A DNA stretch of 64,000 bases from Bradyrhizobium sp. CCBAU 53421 (GCF_015291625.1 NZ_CP030047.1:7564001-7628000), one strand, 5' to 3'. Shown: positions 1 through 8,814, numbered from the stretch's first letter. Notes: a model not told the origin generated them from the letters alone. Translations and numbers: made by a program.

Positions 1-36
1 CATTTCATAGTGCTTTCCTCGCTCATTGAGAAATAG

Positions 37-336
37 GAGGACGGACATTTCTCCACCGCACACGGCGATCCGGTGGACGTCCTCCATTTTGCGATTGAGT
101 CTATGGACAACTCCCAAGCCGCACTCGGCAATCCTGTCGGGTGCAATCGCGCGTCTGATCTACTGAACCGAAGGCGACCTCTAACGCTGGAACTGATTCG
201 CACCATTAGCAAGGAGTGGAACATTCCAATTGACGCCCTGATGGCTCAATACGAACTGGCGGGTACACGCCTAAATTCTGAAGGCCCGCCTACGCGGGGC
301 CTTCATCATTCCCGTACGCCTTCGAAATATACGTGA
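37..336 (+). pseudogene. HigA-family antitoxin, 5'-truncated remnant
   Basis: The reading frame opens right after a TAG at 34-36 and encodes the C-terminal half of an XRE-type HigA antitoxin. The stretch RASDLLNRRRPLTLELIR is the helix-turn-helix and is followed by a WNIP-DAL-AQYEL tail typical of the family. Residues encoded upstream of the GTG at 73 (HFSTAHGDPVD) still resemble the family linker, so the gene probably once extended further 5' and the TAG is a disabling mutation. No HigB toxin is visible beside it, although the window starts here. Family assignment is by pattern recognition; the pseudogene status is inferred from the stop and the missing N-terminus. Confidence 0.55.
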
Positions 337-494
337 GGTCACGCGCGACATGCCACCGGCTCAACCTGGTTCGCCGACAACGCCACCGCTCAGCTTCGCA
401 TGGTCCCAGAATACCGCAATCATTCCCAAAACGAAGGGCCCCCGCCGGATACGAGGGCCCTTACAGAACTTGGAGGAGGAGAAGTCTCCAAGCT

Positions 495-698
495 CTATGT
501 TGGCGACTGCAAACCTGAAGACGATACCCATTGATCGATGTCAGCTGCGATCTCCGCCCTCCGCGCACGCTTCAGCAGCTGGTCGCGCTCGACGCCTGGC
601 GGAAGCCGCGCTGCCTTGTGAAAGATATCGCCGGCAAACGCATTGAGCCGATCCTGCAGCGATGGGGCTTGCTTCGCCCCATTTCTGCTTTTCTTCAT
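495..698 (-). CDS. small conserved rhizobial protein, 67 aa
   Basis: A 67-residue basic, helical protein starting MKKSRNGAKQ. It matches a family of short hypothetical proteins frequent in Bradyrhizobium and Mesorhizobium, recognisable from the pattern DRL-AFA...LPPG-ERD-LLK-AR-A...I--W--S-GLQ-P. No function is known to me and no catalytic or membrane feature is visible. It lies just downstream, on the same strand, of the ligase D tail at 785-826. Called a gene because of the family pattern rather than length. Confidence 0.6.
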   Translation of the reverse strand: MKKSRNGAKQAPSLQDRLNAFAGDIFHKAARLPPGVERDQLLKRARRAEIAADIDQWVSSSGLQSPT

Positions 699-784
699 AA
701 CGCGCTCCGTATTTTCTCGGGAGCGTTGAAGCTAACCTTTGCGATGAGCGTATGAAGTTATAATGATCGTTTCCGCAACCTGGG

Positions 785-826
785 TTACGACCGCGATAAT
801 CCTTTGGGCGAACTCGCGCGAAGAAG
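785..826 (-). pseudogene. ligD: 3' tail of ligase D remnant, left of IS66
   Basis: On the minus strand this stretch encodes the last residues of an ATP-dependent DNA ligase (ligase D type). When the sequence is joined to 3418 and upstream, removing the IS66 copy and one 8-bp target repeat, it reads SLLRASSPKGLSRS followed by TAA at 787-785. This matches the family's C-terminal consensus (EGLLR-SSFKGL). The insertion therefore landed close to the 3' end of this ligase gene. Confidence 0.6.
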
Positions 827-851
827 GTAAGCGCGATTTTCTCCGCACCTT
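827..851 (+). repeat. IS66 copy 1 terminal inverted repeat, left
   Basis: Starts GTAAGCGCGATTTTCTCCGC and pairs with the repeat at 3393-3417 with one mismatch. It is preceded by target duplication CGAAGAAG. Confidence 0.9.
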
Positions 852-902
852 GACGCCGGCGGTTTTGAAGGATTGCCCTAGTATCGGGCGATACCGGGCC
901 GT

Positions 903-2475
903 TCAGGCAGTGGCGGCTTTGTGGAAGTTGAAGGGCAGCAGGTCGGTAATATCGGCGTCGCCGGCGCGCTGAGGCAATTCGGTGAGGACGTGGCGCAACC
1001 ACGCTAACGGCTCGACACGTGAGGCGCGGCAGGTCAGCATCAGGCTGTAGACGACGGCACTGGCCTTGGCTCCGTCCACGGTATCGCTGAACAACCAACT
1101 CTTCCTGCCAGTTGCAAAAACCCTGATGTCGCGCTCCAGAAGATTGTTGTCGATCGGCATGCAGCCGTCCCCGGTGTAGCGCGTCAGATATTCCCATTGG
1201 TTTCGGGTGTAGGATACGGCGTCGCCGAGCTTGCTGTCAGGCAAGACCTTCGGGGCCATGTCATCGAGCCATACCTTGAGAGCATTTGAGGACGGGAACA
1301 CTATGTTGCTGGCGGAAGCGGCGAATGCAGTCGGCCTGTGTTTCACCCTTCTCCGGTGATCCGTCCCGCGCCTGCCTTTCAACCCGGTAGAGCTGGTCGA
1401 AGAACCGCAGCGCCTGCTCGGGCGGACCGCCGCCCCTCTTCCTCGCCCTGAGGGCATCGACAAAGCGCCGCCGGGAGTGGGCCATGCAGCCGATGTGGGT
1501 GGCCCGTTCCAGCGTGCGCCATGCGGTATAGCCGTCACTCATCACGATGCCGCGGTAATCGCCGAGGAAGGCCTGCGGGTGGATTTGGCCGCGGCCCGGC
1601 TGATAATCCAGAAGAACGATGGGCTCGTGACTGCCCTTGCCGCTGCGATAAGCCCACATATACGATGTGCTGGTGGCCTTTCTGTCCTTCTCCTTGAGGA
1701 CCTGAACCGTCGTCTCGTCGCCATGGATGAGAGGCTGCGATCTGAGCCGCAGCTTCAGGGCGTCATAGATGCGGGAGAGATGTTTCTCGCTCGAGCCGAT
1801 CACCCAGCGACCCAAAGCGCCGCGGCTGACCGGAACGCCGGCGCGTTCGAAGGCCTGCGCCAGGCGGTAGAGCGGCATGCCATCGACATATTTATGAACC
1901 AGCGCGAACGCCAGCGTTGAGGCCGTGGCAACGCTGCCCGGCAGCGGCTGCGTCGGCATCGGCGCGGTCACGACAGGGGCGTTGATTCCGGTGCGATCGC
2001 AATGGCGGCACGCATATTTGAAGCGTACGTTCTGTAAAACCTTCGCCTTCACCTCGATATGAAGTTGCTCGGTGACAGCCTCGCCCATGCGATGCATCTG
2101 GCCACGGCAGCAAGGACACGCCTTCTGATCGTCGGGCAGGTCATACTCGACGCGCTCACGCGGCAGGTTCGCCGGCAGCGGCCTGCGGCCGCGCTTCTTT
2201 CCCGTTGTGTTTTCGACGGGTGGCAAGCCCGTGTCCGGAAGTTCGGCGATATTGTTCGTTTCACTGCCGGCGTCATCCTCATCGGCGGCCTGCTCGGCTT
2301 CATTGAAGAGACGATCGACGTGCTTTTCGCTGCGTGGCGCAAAACGATGCAGGCGTGCCAGCGCCAGTTCTTCCTCGAGTTTGACGACGCGGTCGGCGAG
2401 TTGATGGTTCTCCGCCTGCAGCGCAGCAATGCGCGCCAACAGCACTTCAACACTCGGATCGCCGGTTCGATTCAT
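903..2475 (-). pseudogene. tnpC: IS66 transposase TnpC, frameshifted
   Basis: The N-terminal part (from 2475) has the family's layout: a leucine-zipper-like start, a zinc-binding region with CPCC and CRHC pairs, then the DDE transposase core (HGDETTVQV, GIVMSDGYTAW, HSRRRF). The frame closes at 1261 after about 404 residues. The missing C-terminus (WLDDMAPKVLPDSK through PIDNNLLERDIR to the end) continues in another frame to 903. Comparing the frames places a one-base insertion at the T-run 1285-1287. Restored, it would be about 520 residues, the usual TnpC size. TnpC is the catalytic transposase of IS66 elements. Confidence 0.9.
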
Positions 2476-2527
2476 CGGATTCTTGAATCTGAACCGTACC
2501 GACGCGTCAACCGCTCAACTCGAGAGC

Positions 2528-2881
2528 TCAGCCGGCAACCTGATAGTGCCGCACCGGATGGCGGACCATCGCATCGATATCGATGCCATCAAGGATCCAG
2601 TGCAATTGCTCGGTCGTAAGCCGGACGACCGCCTCCTGGCCGCGCGGCCATCGGAACTTGTCCTCGGTCAGCCGCTTCAGGACCAGCACAAAGCCGGACC
2701 GGTCGAAGAACAGCAACTTCATCCGGTCGCAACGGCGATTGCAGAACGCAAAAACCGCCGGCGTGAATGGATCGAGCGCCATCGTCTCCTGGACCAGGAC
2801 CGCAAGGCTGTTGATGCCAGCCCGGAAGTCGATCGGCTCACGGTGCAGATAGACCTGCAGGTCACCGCCCAGTCTGAACAT
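2528..2881 (-). CDS. tnpB: IS66 accessory protein TnpB
   Basis: A 117-residue TnpB (IS66 Orf2 family, PF05717) with the characteristic YLHREPIDFRAGINSLAVLV start and the FFDRSGFVLVLKRL-EDKFRWPR core. It is intact. It overlaps tnpA by 20 nt, which suggests translational coupling. It is required together with TnpA for efficient IS66 transposition in family members that have been studied; its biochemical role is unclear. Confidence 0.92.
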   Translation of the reverse strand: MFRLGGDLQVYLHREPIDFRAGINSLAVLVQETMALDPFTPAVFAFCNRRCDRMKLLFFDRSGFVLVLKRLTEDKFRWPRGQEAVVRLTTEQLHWILDGIDIDAMVRHPVRHYQVAG

Positions 2882-3335
2882 GGCCCAGTGCTCCGATGAT
2901 CGCCGTCAATGCATCCACATCGCCGCATTCCAGCGCGAGCTTCACGCCGTTCGGCAGCGACACGCTCACTTTGGCCGGAGAACAAAAAGCTGGAGTCCCT
3001 TTGGGTTCCGAACCACGCACTTCATCGCAAGTCGCCGGCAGATCCACCGTCGCCACGCTGTCTTGCCGCGACAGGGCTCGATCGGCGGCCCCCTCAAGCT
3101 GAACCGGGATGAACGCCGGGCGTGAGGACGGCGGCAGCGACCTAGTCGCGGTGTGCTTCTTGATCCACTTCCGAAGCAGGTTCGCGTTGACCCCATGTTC
3201 GAGTGCAAGCCTCGATACCGAAACCCCAGGCTCAAGGCAGGCCGTGACAAGACGCTCTTTCGATGCCGCCTCGTAGCGCCGGCGACCGTTCCGGCCAACA
3301 AGCCTGACCCGCAGTTTCTGATCATCGTCTGCCAT
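2862..3335 (-). CDS. tnpA: IS66 TnpA, helix-turn-helix protein
   Basis: The IS66 Orf1/TnpA protein (transposase-8-like helix-turn-helix), with the pattern ERLVTACLEPGVSVSRLALE followed by HGVNANLLRKWIKKH. The start is taken at 3335 (MADDDQ). The frame stays open further upstream, but that part runs through a 15-bp hairpin and is not conserved. It overlaps tnpB. Probably the DNA-binding accessory protein of the element. Confidence 0.88.
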   Translation of the reverse strand: MADDDQKLRVRLVGRNGRRRYEAASKERLVTACLEPGVSVSRLALEHGVNANLLRKWIKKHTATRSLPPSSRPAFIPVQLEGAADRALSRQDSVATVDLPATCDEVRGSEPKGTPAFCSPAKVSVSLPNGVKLALECGDVDALTAIIGALGHVQTGR

Positions 3336-3371
3336 CATGAGGTGTCCACCTATTTTGGTGGACACCTCATG
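3336..3371. promoter_or_regulatory. 15-bp perfect hairpin at tnpA start
   Basis: CATGAGGTGTCCACC at 3336-3350 is exactly mirrored at 3357-3371 around a 6-nt loop (TATTTT). It sits directly against the tnpA start codon at 3335, and the alternative ATG at 3338-3336 lies inside the stem. In mRNA the structure would hide the start, a common way to damp transposase expression. The role is inferred. Confidence 0.6.
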
Positions 3372-3392
3372 CATCAGAGCACTCAAAAGCAA

Positions 3393-3417
3393 AAGGTGCG
3401 GAGAAATTCGCGCTTAC
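3393..3417 (-). repeat. IS66 copy 1 terminal inverted repeat, right
   Basis: The reverse complement starts GTAAGCGCGAATTTCTCCGC. It is followed by the second copy of the CGAAGAAG target duplication at 3418-3425. Confidence 0.9.
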
Positions 3418-3800
3418 CGAAGAAGACTGCGGAGGTCATGTCCGCGGCATTCGATTTCCGCCTGTAACAACAAGCTCAACCCAGGTCGCTTTGGGTTTCT
3501 TGAGCGGCTTACTCAATTTACTTTTTGGACTAATTACGCTGTCCAGCGCCTCGCGGATCTTGCTCGACGTCGTCCGATTTCAAACGGAACCGACTTTGCC
3601 CATGTGGACCAGTTCATTGCCCTCCTGTTTTCCAAAATTCGGCGCGGCGACACTCGTGGGGCCTTCGATAAATCCGATAACCGGAAACTCGCCCCGCCGG
3701 GCGGTCTTCACCTGCAGCCAGGCTTCGTTGCGGTCGGACCGGTACGGCGCGTCGATCTTCTTCGAGATAATGCTCTCGTATTGAACTTCGCCACGTGTTC
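3418..3800 (-). pseudogene. ligD: DNA ligase D, C-terminal remnant interrupted by IS66
   Basis: Minus-strand frames together encode the end of an ATP-dependent DNA ligase of the LigD type (bacterial non-homologous end joining). Visible are ISKKIDAPYRSDRNEAWLQV, the basic surface before the OB-fold, then GEFPVIGF and GKQEGNELVHMGKVG. After a frameshift near 3580 comes RTTSSKIREALDSVISPKSK with KPKATWVE, then AEIECR...SLLR up to the IS66 insertion. The last residues lie at 785-826 beyond the element. The polymerase and phosphoesterase domains are absent. At about 3800 the homology stops, where another gene fragment in the opposite direction begins. Confidence 0.7.
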
Positions 3801-3990
3801 GAACAGCTTCTGTCCATACCCTCGACATCCCGCGACGGCGACGACTATCGCGTCAACGCCGAGAAGTCGTTCACCACGAACTCGGGCCAGGCCGACTATT
3901 ACATCGTGCAGACGCGCTCACCGCGCGAAGGACCAGTCCGACATCTACTCTTTCGAGATCGGCAGGACAGACGTTCCCTCCGGATCCTCC
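3795..3990 (+). pseudogene. acyl-CoA dehydrogenase fragment
   Basis: Plus-strand frames read STSRDGDDYRVNAEKSFTTN followed by SGQADYYIVQTRSP, which resembles the middle beta domain of acyl-CoA dehydrogenases (G-YRV-AEKSF-TNSG-ADYY). A frameshift then leads into DIYSFEI. Only about 60 codons survive, so this is debris abutting the ligase fragment. Assignment rests on a short motif. Confidence 0.45.
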
Positions 3991-3994
3991 CCAC

Positions 3995-4903
3995 TCATCC
4001 TTCCGTCTCCAGCTTCCTGTATGGATTCGGTTTGCTAGCGGTCCGATAGTCATCCAGATTGCCGCCCAGGAACAGTACCTCGCGCTCCTCTGTTGGCGTA
4101 TCGCTCACCCATGCCAGATCGGGTTCATCATTCTCAGTCCCATCCTCAAGTATCTCGACGATCTGTTCGGACGTCCAGGTAGCGGCCCTTGGCACCGTGT
4201 AGGTGTGCAACTCGTTTGCATTTTCCGCGATCGCTTTCGCGCCATACTCGTTGGCATCGTCCGGCGAAAGCAGCAGTCGCGATGCGTCCTCGGACAGTGA
4301 CACAAAGGGTGAAAAACTAGTGTCTCCCCTCATGTGCTCTGCCGCCGAGCGCCCCAGATCAAGTCGTTGCCCTCCCCAAATGTTCCAGGGGGCGTGTTCG
4401 TAACGCAAAGACGCCATGAAACGCAAATGGTCCATCGCGCTCTGATGCTCCAACACATCCGGCTTGCAATGGGCGGCATCGTCTTGAAAACGTTGCAGCT
4501 GTGCATACGACGATGCCACCACGTCATCGAAAATGCGGCTGCGATCGACACTGCCGGCTGAGGACCCAGTCCCAGTTGGCCACTTTGCCGCTTGTTGCGC
4601 AGCCAGTTCGATCTCCCGTCCGAGCGCCCCGACGTTTGCACAGGTCAGCGTTGCGGCTAGTTGAGCGCGCGCTCTGACAAAGGATTCGGCCGCACACCTT
4701 TCGCTACCCTGGATAGCCCGCGCTCTCTTATTGCCGTCCGTCACAATCCCGGATGATCCAGCCTCCGGTGGAGCTGATGTTCGGTGGATTGGCTCAATCT
4801 GTCCAAGCTGCTGCTCAAAGTTTGCTTGCCCTGCCTCTTCGTGTTGTGGCTCGACGAAGCACGTGCAGGCGGCGGATGGGTTGATATTGTTAGATGGATC
4901 CAT
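3995..4903 (-). CDS. putative type III effector, ADP-ribosyltransferase-like
   Basis: A 302-residue protein starting MDPSNNINPS at 4903, with a GGGAGA ribosome-binding site; the frame is open 10 codons further up but that ATG lacks a site. The C-terminal third carries an R-S-E mono-ADP-ribosyltransferase signature: a possible Arg in GGQRLDLG (about 180), the core strand PFVSLSED (about 199-206, the S-T-S motif) and TEEREVLFLGG (about 271-281), where E273-R274-E275 would be the catalytic E-x-E. The N-terminal 45 residues resemble those of the NEL effector at 24150-26618, including an ATGGATCC start context. A tts-box lies about 600 nt upstream. I infer a type III secreted ADP-ribosyltransferase acting in the plant cell. 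The fold and target are unproven. Confidence 0.65.
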   Translation of the reverse strand: MDPSNNINPSAACTCFVEPQHEEAGQANFEQQLGQIEPIHRTSAPPEAGSSGIVTDGNKRARAIQGSERCAAESFVRARAQLAATLTCANVGALGREIELAAQQAAKWPTGTGSSAGSVDRSRIFDDVVASSYAQLQRFQDDAAHCKPDVLEHQSAMDHLRFMASLRYEHAPWNIWGGQRLDLGRSAAEHMRGDTSFSPFVSLSEDASRLLLSPDDANEYGAKAIAENANELHTYTVPRAATWTSEQIVEILEDGTENDEPDLAWVSDTPTEEREVLFLGGNLDDYRTASKPNPYRKLETEG

Positions 4904-5499
4904 TTCATTCTCCCTTGACAGCCTTACCGTCAAATACGCAAACTGTCCCTACGCTATAATTGCGGGAACACCCGGCTTAGGTGCTCAGATCTGATCGCGC
5001 AGGGCGCGATTGAGCAGAGAACATCGCGGCAAGTTACGAATGTTTGTGTTCTCTTTCTGCCAATTCTCTTCAGCTGCACCATCACGCTGTGGAGTTTCGG
5101 TCGGTTTGCATCGGTATGGTCGAAAGTTAAACCCACTCCCGCTGGCCGGGCGGAGTTAGGGTAGCAGAAAACGTGCTGTTTCTGGGAAGGTGCGCGCTGT
5201 CGTAAATGCAGCCGCCGAGATATAATGCCGACCGGACGCACCTGGAATTCGCTCTCAAGGCTACTTTCATAATCATGGCCGCGCGCGATCGAGCAAGGCG
5301 TGTCTGCGGTCCGACGGCGCGGCATTCTCGCCACGTGCGGTTGCAATCCATCAAGCCCTGCTCGAAGCTCGAATGCTCCCGGGTGCATAGCGTAGTGCGT
5401 CCGCGAGGCGTTCGGACCACCCAACGGTTTTGTCTTCAGGTCGGACCATCCCAATCCGTCAGTTTCACGTCGCTTTGCAGAGACAGAATACTTCTACGT
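4904..5499 (-). other. long leader between tts-box and effector
   Basis: About 600 nt separate the tts-box near 5500-5537 from the effector start. Open frames here, including a 166-codon minus-strand one, show no family I recognise. It may be an untranslated leader or degenerate DNA. Confidence 0.4.
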
Positions 5500-5537
5500 T
5501 TCCAGTCTAGCCGATTTAGCTGTCGAGAAGCTGACGC
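5500..5537 (-). promoter_or_regulatory. tts-box (TtsI-binding promoter)
   Basis: The minus strand reads CGTCAGCTTCTCGACAGC, then TAAATCGGCTAGAC. It matches the rhizobial tts-box pattern (GTCAGCTT-TCGaaAGCT ... CTAGc) bound by the two-component-type activator TtsI, which is induced through NodD and flavonoids. It points toward the ADP-ribosyltransferase-like gene. Confidence 0.65.
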
Positions 5538-5539
5538 GC

Positions 5540-6069
5540 CCCCTCACTGCTAGGTGCGACTCATGGAAGCGTGCGCCGCATGGCGAACGGCATTACAAAA
5601 GCGAACAATCAAAGCACCAGAACTTCTCGATCTTTGATAGTCTGGAATTGCAGCACTTCCGGTGCCGCCGCTAGAATGATTTGGTGCGCTGGACCGTCAA
5701 CAGAAGCCATCCTCGCAAAAGTCCGGTCTGCCACGTGGAGAGAACAGCGCCCAAGCACGAACTTGCCTGTTTGCCAATAGTGCCGGTCTACGTGATCAAG
5801 CCTTCGCCGCTTACCCAGATACGACCGGTATTGTCCTGTACACCTGCCTGGACCGACCTCGCTACTTCGCGTACCAATTTGTTCATGCGGCATTAGAAGT
5901 GTGAGCCGCTAGGCTATCGAAACCACTTGCACAACGGCTCGCCATTGCATGACGTGTTGCAACGGCATAGCCAAGTCAGGTTTCCGTCAGATCCGACGTG
6001 TATGTCCATCAGCGCGAGCCTGATCATTCCGCGACGGCTCCCCTGGCAAACACGACGAAGGAATATGAC
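5540..6069. other. no gene recognised
   Basis: Short overlapping frames on both strands (for example 5609-5893 minus, 94 codons) show no recognisable family. No clear promoter is visible for the RTX gene. Confidence 0.3.
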
Positions 6070-6558
6070 ATGGCATTCCGCGGTACGAACACCAACGATC
6101 ACATCGTTGGGACTGCTGATAGCGACTTTATTCAGGGTCTAGGCGGGAACGATTTGATCTCCGGCGGTGGGGGCGATGATGAGCTGGAAGGCAATCAGGG
6201 AGCCGACACAATCCATGGTGGTGCAGGCGACGATTTTCTGTACGGCGGTCAGGGCAACGATGTTCTGTTCGGCAATCAGGGCAACGACAACTTCATGTTC
6301 ACGAGTGGGAACGGCAAGGATTTCGTGATGGACTTCACGGTGGGAGATAAACTGAATATTGAGGACGGGATCAATCACACCGGCATTCATACGCTTGCCG
6401 ATCTTGCCAGTCACATCAAGGCGGCTGGCCCTGATACCACGGTCGTTGATCTCGGAGAGGGCAATTCGATCACGCTCTCACATGTGAATGCCGACGATGT
6501 TCTGCATCACCCGGACAATTATTTCTCAATCATGCATATCACCGATCAGCCTACCTGA
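6070..6558 (+). CDS. small RTX calcium-binding secreted protein
   Basis: A 162-residue protein started at ATG 6070 (MAFRGTNTND); the frame is open upstream to 5998 but without repeat character. Residues 8-75 contain about six glycine/aspartate-rich nonapeptides of the RTX type (GGNDLISGG, GGDDELEGN, GADTIHGGA, GDDFLYGGQ, GNDVLFGNQ), which bind calcium in a parallel beta-roll. The C-terminal part (DFVMDFTVGDKLNIEDG... and ITLSHVNADD) is typical of the hemolysin-type capping segment. There is no N-terminal signal peptide, consistent with C-terminal type I secretion. No ABC/HlyD exporter is nearby. No enzymatic domain is visible, so this is either a stand-alone RTX domain or a relic of a larger protein. 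Confidence 0.8.
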   Translation: MAFRGTNTNDHIVGTADSDFIQGLGGNDLISGGGGDDELEGNQGADTIHGGAGDDFLYGGQGNDVLFGNQGNDNFMFTSGNGKDFVMDFTVGDKLNIEDGINHTGIHTLADLASHIKAAGPDTTVVDLGEGNSITLSHVNADDVLHHPDNYFSIMHITDQPT

Positions 6559-7862
6559 TCCTCGCGGTTGTCCTTGTCGGCCGAACATGGCGCAGGGGCA
6601 CGGCGATCCGCGTTGGCACGCCATCCTGCCGGCGGGCAACGGCCATCGCCCTCGGCCGACGGTCAAACATTTTCCCAATGAGCAGAAACATGGTGACCCG
6701 GGCGGATCGCCGTGAATCCGCAAATTAGCATGTAGCCAGTAGACATCGAGGGCACCGATGGCGTTCCGGCATCGGATCAATGCAGTGGCGCCGCTCCGCA
6801 AAGCCGCGGCGCAGGGCTGGATCTCTTTCGTTGTTGCCATGATCGCCATGCCCTTCAGGCCGCGCGGAATTGCGCGGTGTCGAAAACGCGAAGGGCGAAT
6901 CGTGCGAACCGACTGGTCACAGCTTGCGCCATGGCAGAACCGCGAGAGCGGCACACCAGCGGGCTTGATCTGGACTGCCCGCTTCGCACCTCACTGTGAA
7001 TGTCGATCACGAACGCATTGATAGCGGACGAGAGTGGCGGTGACAATGCAAAGCACTTCAACAGTAGCGCGCGTGCACAGCATACGCCTAATGTCTTCAC
7101 TTTACATCACAGCCTGCAAGGCCCGGAAGCGACATCGATAATCTGTTCGAGGCACCAGATTATCGCCAGATCATCGAGCGCATGAACGGAGCGAGGGCTT
7201 CTACTTTACCGGATGTGTGATCCACACCAAAATTGCGGTGTCGCGTATCGTAGGTGGCGTGGCCGAACACTCGCTTCTAAAACGACATGTTCGAGCTGTT
7301 TTGGCTCGCGCGGGTTCATCTCATTGGGCGAGCGGCATCTCGGGCTGATCGCCGGCGGCGAGCCAATCACGATTTGCCAGCTCGGCGACGAGAGTGGAGC
7401 GGATAGATTGCGCTTCTGGGAGACATTGAGCGGGCATCCTGTTCCTTGCTCTTTTCTCAGAACGTGTTCGGCTGATTGCCGAAAAGGCGCGGCTAACTCA
7501 GGATTCTCTCATGCGGCCCGACCAATTCTCATCACGTTCCGTTCGATAATTGTTTCTGCGTCGCGTTCTTTCCACCTTCGGTTGATCGTTACGTTTGCGC
7601 CGGTAGCTACCCCACCTCGATTAATCCCTTTCAGTCGAATGAAGACCGACGAACGATAGGGGTGTCGCCGCTATTGAAAGTGGAAGCAGCCACCAAATTT
7701 GCAAACTCCGGCAAATGAAATACGAGCTCCTACTCCTTGTTGGACGTCTCTAAGTGTGTTCGAACAAGGCTGGTCATCCAGTGGAGCGTTCTTTCTGTCT
7801 CAGCCTGGCGGCTGGTATCCGAGACGGATAACCGGGACGGAGTTCACTTTTTCGTCTCAAGC
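6559..7862. other. 1.3 kb with no recognised gene
   Basis: Frames such as 7213-7659 plus (148 codons) do not show family motifs, and their composition looks like non-coding or decayed DNA. It ends at the tts-box of the GH12 gene. Confidence 0.3.
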
Positions 7863-7905
7863 TCGTCAGCTTCTCGAAAGCCAACCTTCCTAGCATCCGA
7901 GCCTA
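7863..7905 (+). promoter_or_regulatory. tts-box upstream of GH12 gene
   Basis: The sequence CGTCAGCTTCTCGAAAGCC followed by AACCTTCCTAGC matches the tts-box well. It lies about 70-110 nt before the GH12 start. A near-identical copy occurs at 18128-18170. Confidence 0.85.
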
Positions 7906-7974
7906 GTCTCTAGCTATCGACGCCGCCTGCGACTGAACCGGCCACGAATCCTGCGGGTACGTGCTCGGCGGGGT

Positions 7975-8814
7975 ATGCAGGAAACTTTGTTCTCAAAACA
8001 GATAGGAGACGCTTTGGAGATCAATCGGATAAGCGGTATGGGCTCGCCAGGGTCCCCAACGGGAAACGTCCAAACACAGGAGGATCATGACCGATTTCGG
8101 CAGGTCGTGAATGAAGCCAAGTCGTCATCAGCTGTCGCACCAGGGTCGGCGAAAGCTCCGATTTGGAGGTCGAGCGCTCCATACGGGAGCTTTTCACGCG
8201 GTAACTACTCTTGGAACAACGACGTATGGGGGGCGGGCGCTGGGCCTCAGACGATTTCAGTGAGCGCCGTCAACCAGTGGGACGTGTGGTCGAACCAGCC
8301 TAACACTCCTGGCATCAAAAGCTATCCGCACGAGACTTTCAACGTCGGAAAGCCGCTCAGCTCCATCAAGAGTTTGACCTCGAGCTTCAACCAGCAAGTG
8401 CCTGGCGGCGGTGCTTGGGACACCGCCTATGATATTTGGGATGCCTCAAACGAGCACGAGATAATGCTCTGGACAAACTACACCGGAAATCCCGACGGTG
8501 GCGGCAACGTTAAGCCAATCTCGTATCATTACGCCCCTTCCGGGGCCGCTATTCCAGTCTACAGAAATGCCAACATAGGTGGAGCGACTTGGAACGTGTT
8601 TGAAGGCTTCAATGGTCACAAGGTCATCTCACTGCTACCCATCTCGAAGACCAACAACGGCATGGTGGACATCAAGAGTGCCCTGGAGTGGATCAAGTCG
8701 AAGGGCTACTTTGGCGACATAAAGGTTGGTAGCGTCCAATACGGTGTCGAGATTACTTCTTCACCAGGAGGAATGAACTTCAATTTCAACAACTGGGCGG
8801 TGACCTCGAAGTGA
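7975..8814 (+). CDS. gunA2: GH12 endo-beta-1,4-glucanase, probable type III-secreted
   Basis: A 279-residue protein. Residues about 75-279 form a glycoside hydrolase family 12 domain: NYSWNNDVWGAG, YDIWDASNEHEIMLWTNY with the probable nucleophile E162, and GSVQYGVEI with the probable acid/base E259. Such enzymes cut cellulose or xyloglucan. The first 50 residues (MQETLFSKQIGDALEINRIS...) are not part of the enzyme, are Ser/Gly/Gln-rich and have no Sec signal; I infer a type III secretion signal. The tts-box immediately upstream supports this. Bradyrhizobium diazoefficiens has a TtsI-controlled GH12-like cellulase named GunA2, to which I tentatively assign this gene. The promoter plus first 47 codons are repeated at 18118-18378 without the catalytic domain. 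Confidence 0.85.
   Translation: MQETLFSKQIGDALEINRISGMGSPGSPTGNVQTQEDHDRFRQVVNEAKSSSAVAPGSAKAPIWRSSAPYGSFSRGNYSWNNDVWGAGAGPQTISVSAVNQWDVWSNQPNTPGIKSYPHETFNVGKPLSSIKSLTSSFNQQVPGGGAWDTAYDIWDASNEHEIMLWTNYTGNPDGGGNVKPISYHYAPSGAAIPVYRNANIGGATWNVFEGFNGHKVISLLPISKTNNGMVDIKSALEWIKSKGYFGDIKVGSVQYGVEITSSPGGMNFNFNNWAVTSK

Larger units (their letters stand above)
827..3417 (-). mobile_element. IS66-family insertion sequence (copy 1)
   Basis: A complete element of 2591 bp. The terminal inverted repeats begin GTAAGCGCGA (827-851 and 3393-3417, about 25 bp with one mismatch). The flanks carry a perfect 8-bp target duplication, CGAAGAAG, at 819-826 and 3418-3425, the size expected for IS66. It carries tnpA, tnpB and tnpC in the standard order on the minus strand. 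tnpC has a one-base frameshift, so this copy is probably immobile unless helped in trans. It is inserted in a ligase D remnant. Confidence 0.95.

Noticed and set aside
541..1197. 218-codon minus-strand frame over the left IS66 end
   Set aside because: It runs across the element boundary, overlaps the conserved tnpC C-terminus and has an Arg/Ala-rich composition typical of a shadow frame.
7213..7659. 148-codon plus-strand frame before the GH12 tts-box
   Set aside because: No recognisable domain; Cys/Ser/Arg-rich composition looks accidental.
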